Assembly (NCBI GenBank): GCA_029204225.1
Contig: CM055100.1
Location: 65,753,812 to 65,817,811 of the forward strand
DNA length: 64,000 nucleotides
From: Diphasiastrum complanatum
Lineage: Eukaryota > Streptophyta > Lycopodiopsida > Lycopodiales > Lycopodiaceae
Direction of reading: 5' to 3'
The notes below the pieces were generated by a model. That model was not told the DNA's origin. It saw nothing but the letters and a program-made list of their open reading frames with translations, and did not search any database. Position numbers and translations under genes: made by a program. Position 1 is the first letter of the stretch; every line of letters begins with the position of its first letter. This document shows positions 62,222 to 64,000 of this stretch, in pieces.

Positions 62222-62887
62222 TCATGTAGTGCTACTGCTGAAGAAAGATGTGATACGAGCTGCAACATGAGGTAACATGGATCGTCGCTGACGTCGTCTA
62301 GGAGGGTGAAAACTGTGCGCGCTCGTAACATGGCGTGAAGTGCGAACTGCAGCATGACTATGAGTGATACACTGTCTCTGACATCGGTGAGGTGGTGTGT
62401 CATCGTCATCGTATTCAGACCGTGTCCGTCTCCTGGTGAAGAAGGATGTAATCTGAGCCTGAGAGCTAGGATGTGGCTGGTTAGCTGACTGGTACATATC
62501 CTGGCGCAGCAAGACCATCTCTCGTAGCATAAGTGCGACACAACGAGAGTCCTCATAATTAATCAGTGCTCTGAGTGTAGTAGGCATGTCACGGAATAGA
62601 CAGTGATATCTCCCTCTAATCTCATAATATATGGGGCATCTGAAGATGAAATGCTCCTCGGACTCTATCTCATGAAGGGGACATAGCAGGCATAGTCTCT
62701 CTTTTCGTGGTGTACCCTGGAATCTACCTGTCTCAATAGCCAGCTGATGGGAGGAGACTCTAAACTGTCGTACGGTCGAGATATGCTCTGTATAAAAAAC
62801 ATCTAATATACTGGTGTGTACCCAAAGGGAGATCAGTGATAGTGATACCAAATACTTCCATGAGAGTGTGATGCCTGAGAGAACCAT
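62222..62887 (-). CDS. LINE ORF2 C-terminal region, unit E, open to natural stop
   Basis: Open minus-strand frame: [54 protein letters not shown] (zf-RVT C-x2-C ... H-x4-C), SRCVALMLREMVLLRQDM, SQAQITSFFTRRRTR (Q-x-x-I-T-S-F-F, 62438-62461), EYDDDD, an Arg/His-rich linker, then AARITSFFSSSTT and stop. QAQITSFF matches the PCNA-interacting-peptide consensus. The frame is the least damaged of the four C-termini; upstream text (63056-62888) is in another frame. Confidence 0.8.
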   Translation of the reverse strand: MVLSGITLSWKYLVSLSLISLWVHTSILDVFYTEHISTVRQFRVSSHQLAIETGRFQGTPRKERLCLLCPLHEIESEEHFIFRCPIYYEIRGRYHCLFRDMPTTLRALINYEDSRCVALMLREMVLLRQDMYQSANQPHPSSQAQITSFFTRRRTRSEYDDDDTPPHRCQRQCITHSHAAVRTSRHVTSAHSFHPPRRRQRRSMLPHVAARITSFFSSSTT

Positions 62888-63300
62888 GATAGCCTGTATC
62901 CCTGAGTCTGGAGGTGATGAGAGGACATGAGTGCAATCTGCGTATACCGCCTCTCTGTATCAGGAAGTGCCTGAGCTCTCCGGATGTACGTGATGAGCTG
63001 GAAGGCTGCCTCAATCTGAATAAGGGGGGTGGCAAACTATGCAAGGATGATCTCATGTGGAACCAAGGGCTTCGCTCGAATCATGCGAGCTAACATGGTA
63101 GTCTATAGGCGTGAAATGCTGGACCAATGTGAGGATGATAGTCCTGTACACCATATCTCTTCCACATACAATGCTGAGGGGGTGACGATGGTGTCAAACA
63201 GTCTGCACTTACTCAGGGCATCTCGAATAGACTTACGGAAGCAGAGTCTCTCCAGCTGGACTAGGGAAGAGTGGCCCTTCCCAAGTCTAGAAGTAGCCGC

Positions 63301-63995
63301 CTATCTCATACTGAAGGTAGGACCAGAGAAGAGCACACCCTGGTAAGTGTACGAAGAGACCACCTCTAGGGGTTGTCCATCAAAGGTAAGCTCCTGGCGC
63401 TGCATGAAGGCCCGAGAGGTATTGAAGACCATAACTCTGGTCTTCGAGAGATTCACCCCTAGACCCCACTGAGTGCAAAAGGTGTGTAAACAGTCCAACT
63501 GTCTCTGTAATCCCTCTCTGGTATGGGAGACTAGTACCACATCATCCGCATAGAGGAGGATGGCAATCAGAATGTCCCCAAGCTGACAACCGTCCCCACC
63601 GCACTGAGAGATGACCTACTCTAGCTCGTCAATATATAATCCAAAGAGAATTGGTGAGAGAGAGCATCCCTGCTTAACCCCAATAGTGCTCCAGATCCGC
63701 TCAGATATGCCACTACCATGACGGAAGCAACCCAAAACCCTCTCATAGATGACAGCTAGGATAATATCTGTAGAGAAACCCAGGTCTCGAAGTCTCTGGA
63801 TGAGTAAGGAGCGCGGGACATCAAAGGCTTTTCTGAAGTCCACAAAACAACAGTAAACCTTTTCTCTCCTGTGTCTAGTTTCCTCAATGAGGGCTCGAAG
63901 TGTGAATATGTGATCTGTAGTGGAATAATGTGCACGGAACCTTGCCTGACCCAAAGCATGTAATCTCCTGGACTCTGCCTCTGAGGTAACTGCAT
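63301..63995 (-). pseudogene. LINE reverse transcriptase, unit E, partial
   Basis: Minus-strand text: FRAHYSTTDHIFTLRALIEE, YCCFVDFRKAFD (catalytic Asp), GVKQGCSLSPILFGLYIDELE, then after a stop near 63616 GDILIAILLYADDVVLVSHTREGLQRQL (YADD), GVNLSKTRVMVFNTSRAF. It runs off the window edge. Confidence 0.88.
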
Positions 63996-64000
63996 ACTGG

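Larger units (their letters stand above)
61975..64000 (-). mobile_element. CT-tailed LINE, ORF2-type unit E, continues past the window
   Basis: On the minus strand: RT from the right edge, the zinc region, the ORF2 stop at 62222, 3' untranslated part, hairpin (62053-62066), TTAATAAAGC and (CT)n (61975-62029). The 3' untranslated part matches units A and C and not B and D. Confidence 0.88.

Overview
The window looks like nuclear DNA of a land plant with a large, transposon-rich genome. Two host genes carry spliceosomal introns: a chloroplast-targeted Rieske protein (petC) and the 5' part of a UTP10/HEATR1 ribosome-biogenesis gene. Almost everything else is retrotransposon, LINE and hAT debris in several nested layers. 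The 15.8 kb intron and the retroelement style would fit a fern, gymnosperm or other non-angiosperm vascular plant, but the species cannot be named from sequence alone.

Layout. 1-4505: a decayed Ty1-copia element (LTR, PBS, gag, PR, INT, part of RT) with an internal 267 bp tandem duplication. 4506-15100: remnants, including an unassigned decayed minus-strand coding region, two more copia LTR/PBS pieces, a copia with a large internal deletion (11.4-12.7 kb) and a TG/AG compound microsatellite. 15103-15150: a near-perfect 48 bp palindrome. 15985-19091: petC, five exons, 228 codons, apparently intact. 19.7-26.9 kb: TA repeat, a 119 bp duplication, a copia LTR and leader, and a copia RT/RNase H region duplicated in tandem (about 1.4 kb per unit). 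27-31 kb: little recognisable. 31262 onward: UTP10 exons 1-9 (413 codons) with telo-box and site II-like promoter motifs; later exons must lie beyond the window.

The UTP10 introns hold most of the mobile DNA. Intron 6 (35223-51064) contains a gypsy RT scrap, two LINE modules, a minus-strand copia, and a complete-length Ty3-gypsy element (39790-46135, 357 bp LTRs differing at 2 sites, TSD CTTGG) inserted into that copia. Intron 7 holds a hAT transposase pseudogene with an AT-hook tail and a LINE 3' fragment. After exon 9 comes a head-to-tail array of LINE modules running off the right edge.

The most unusual material is this LINE family. Five copies, all on the minus strand, end in the same 3' module: a short ATGCC/GGCAT hairpin, an AATAAA-containing stretch and a long (CT)n tail instead of poly(A). 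The module closes two kinds of unit, one carrying only ORF1 and one carrying only ORF2, and units sit head to tail at three junctions. ORF2 ends in a PCNA-binding-like Q-x-x-I-T-S-F-F motif followed by a second ITSFF/ITSFY motif at the extreme C terminus. This could be a split or half-LINE system that uses its own CT tails as targets; that reading is inference and needs genome-wide comparison.
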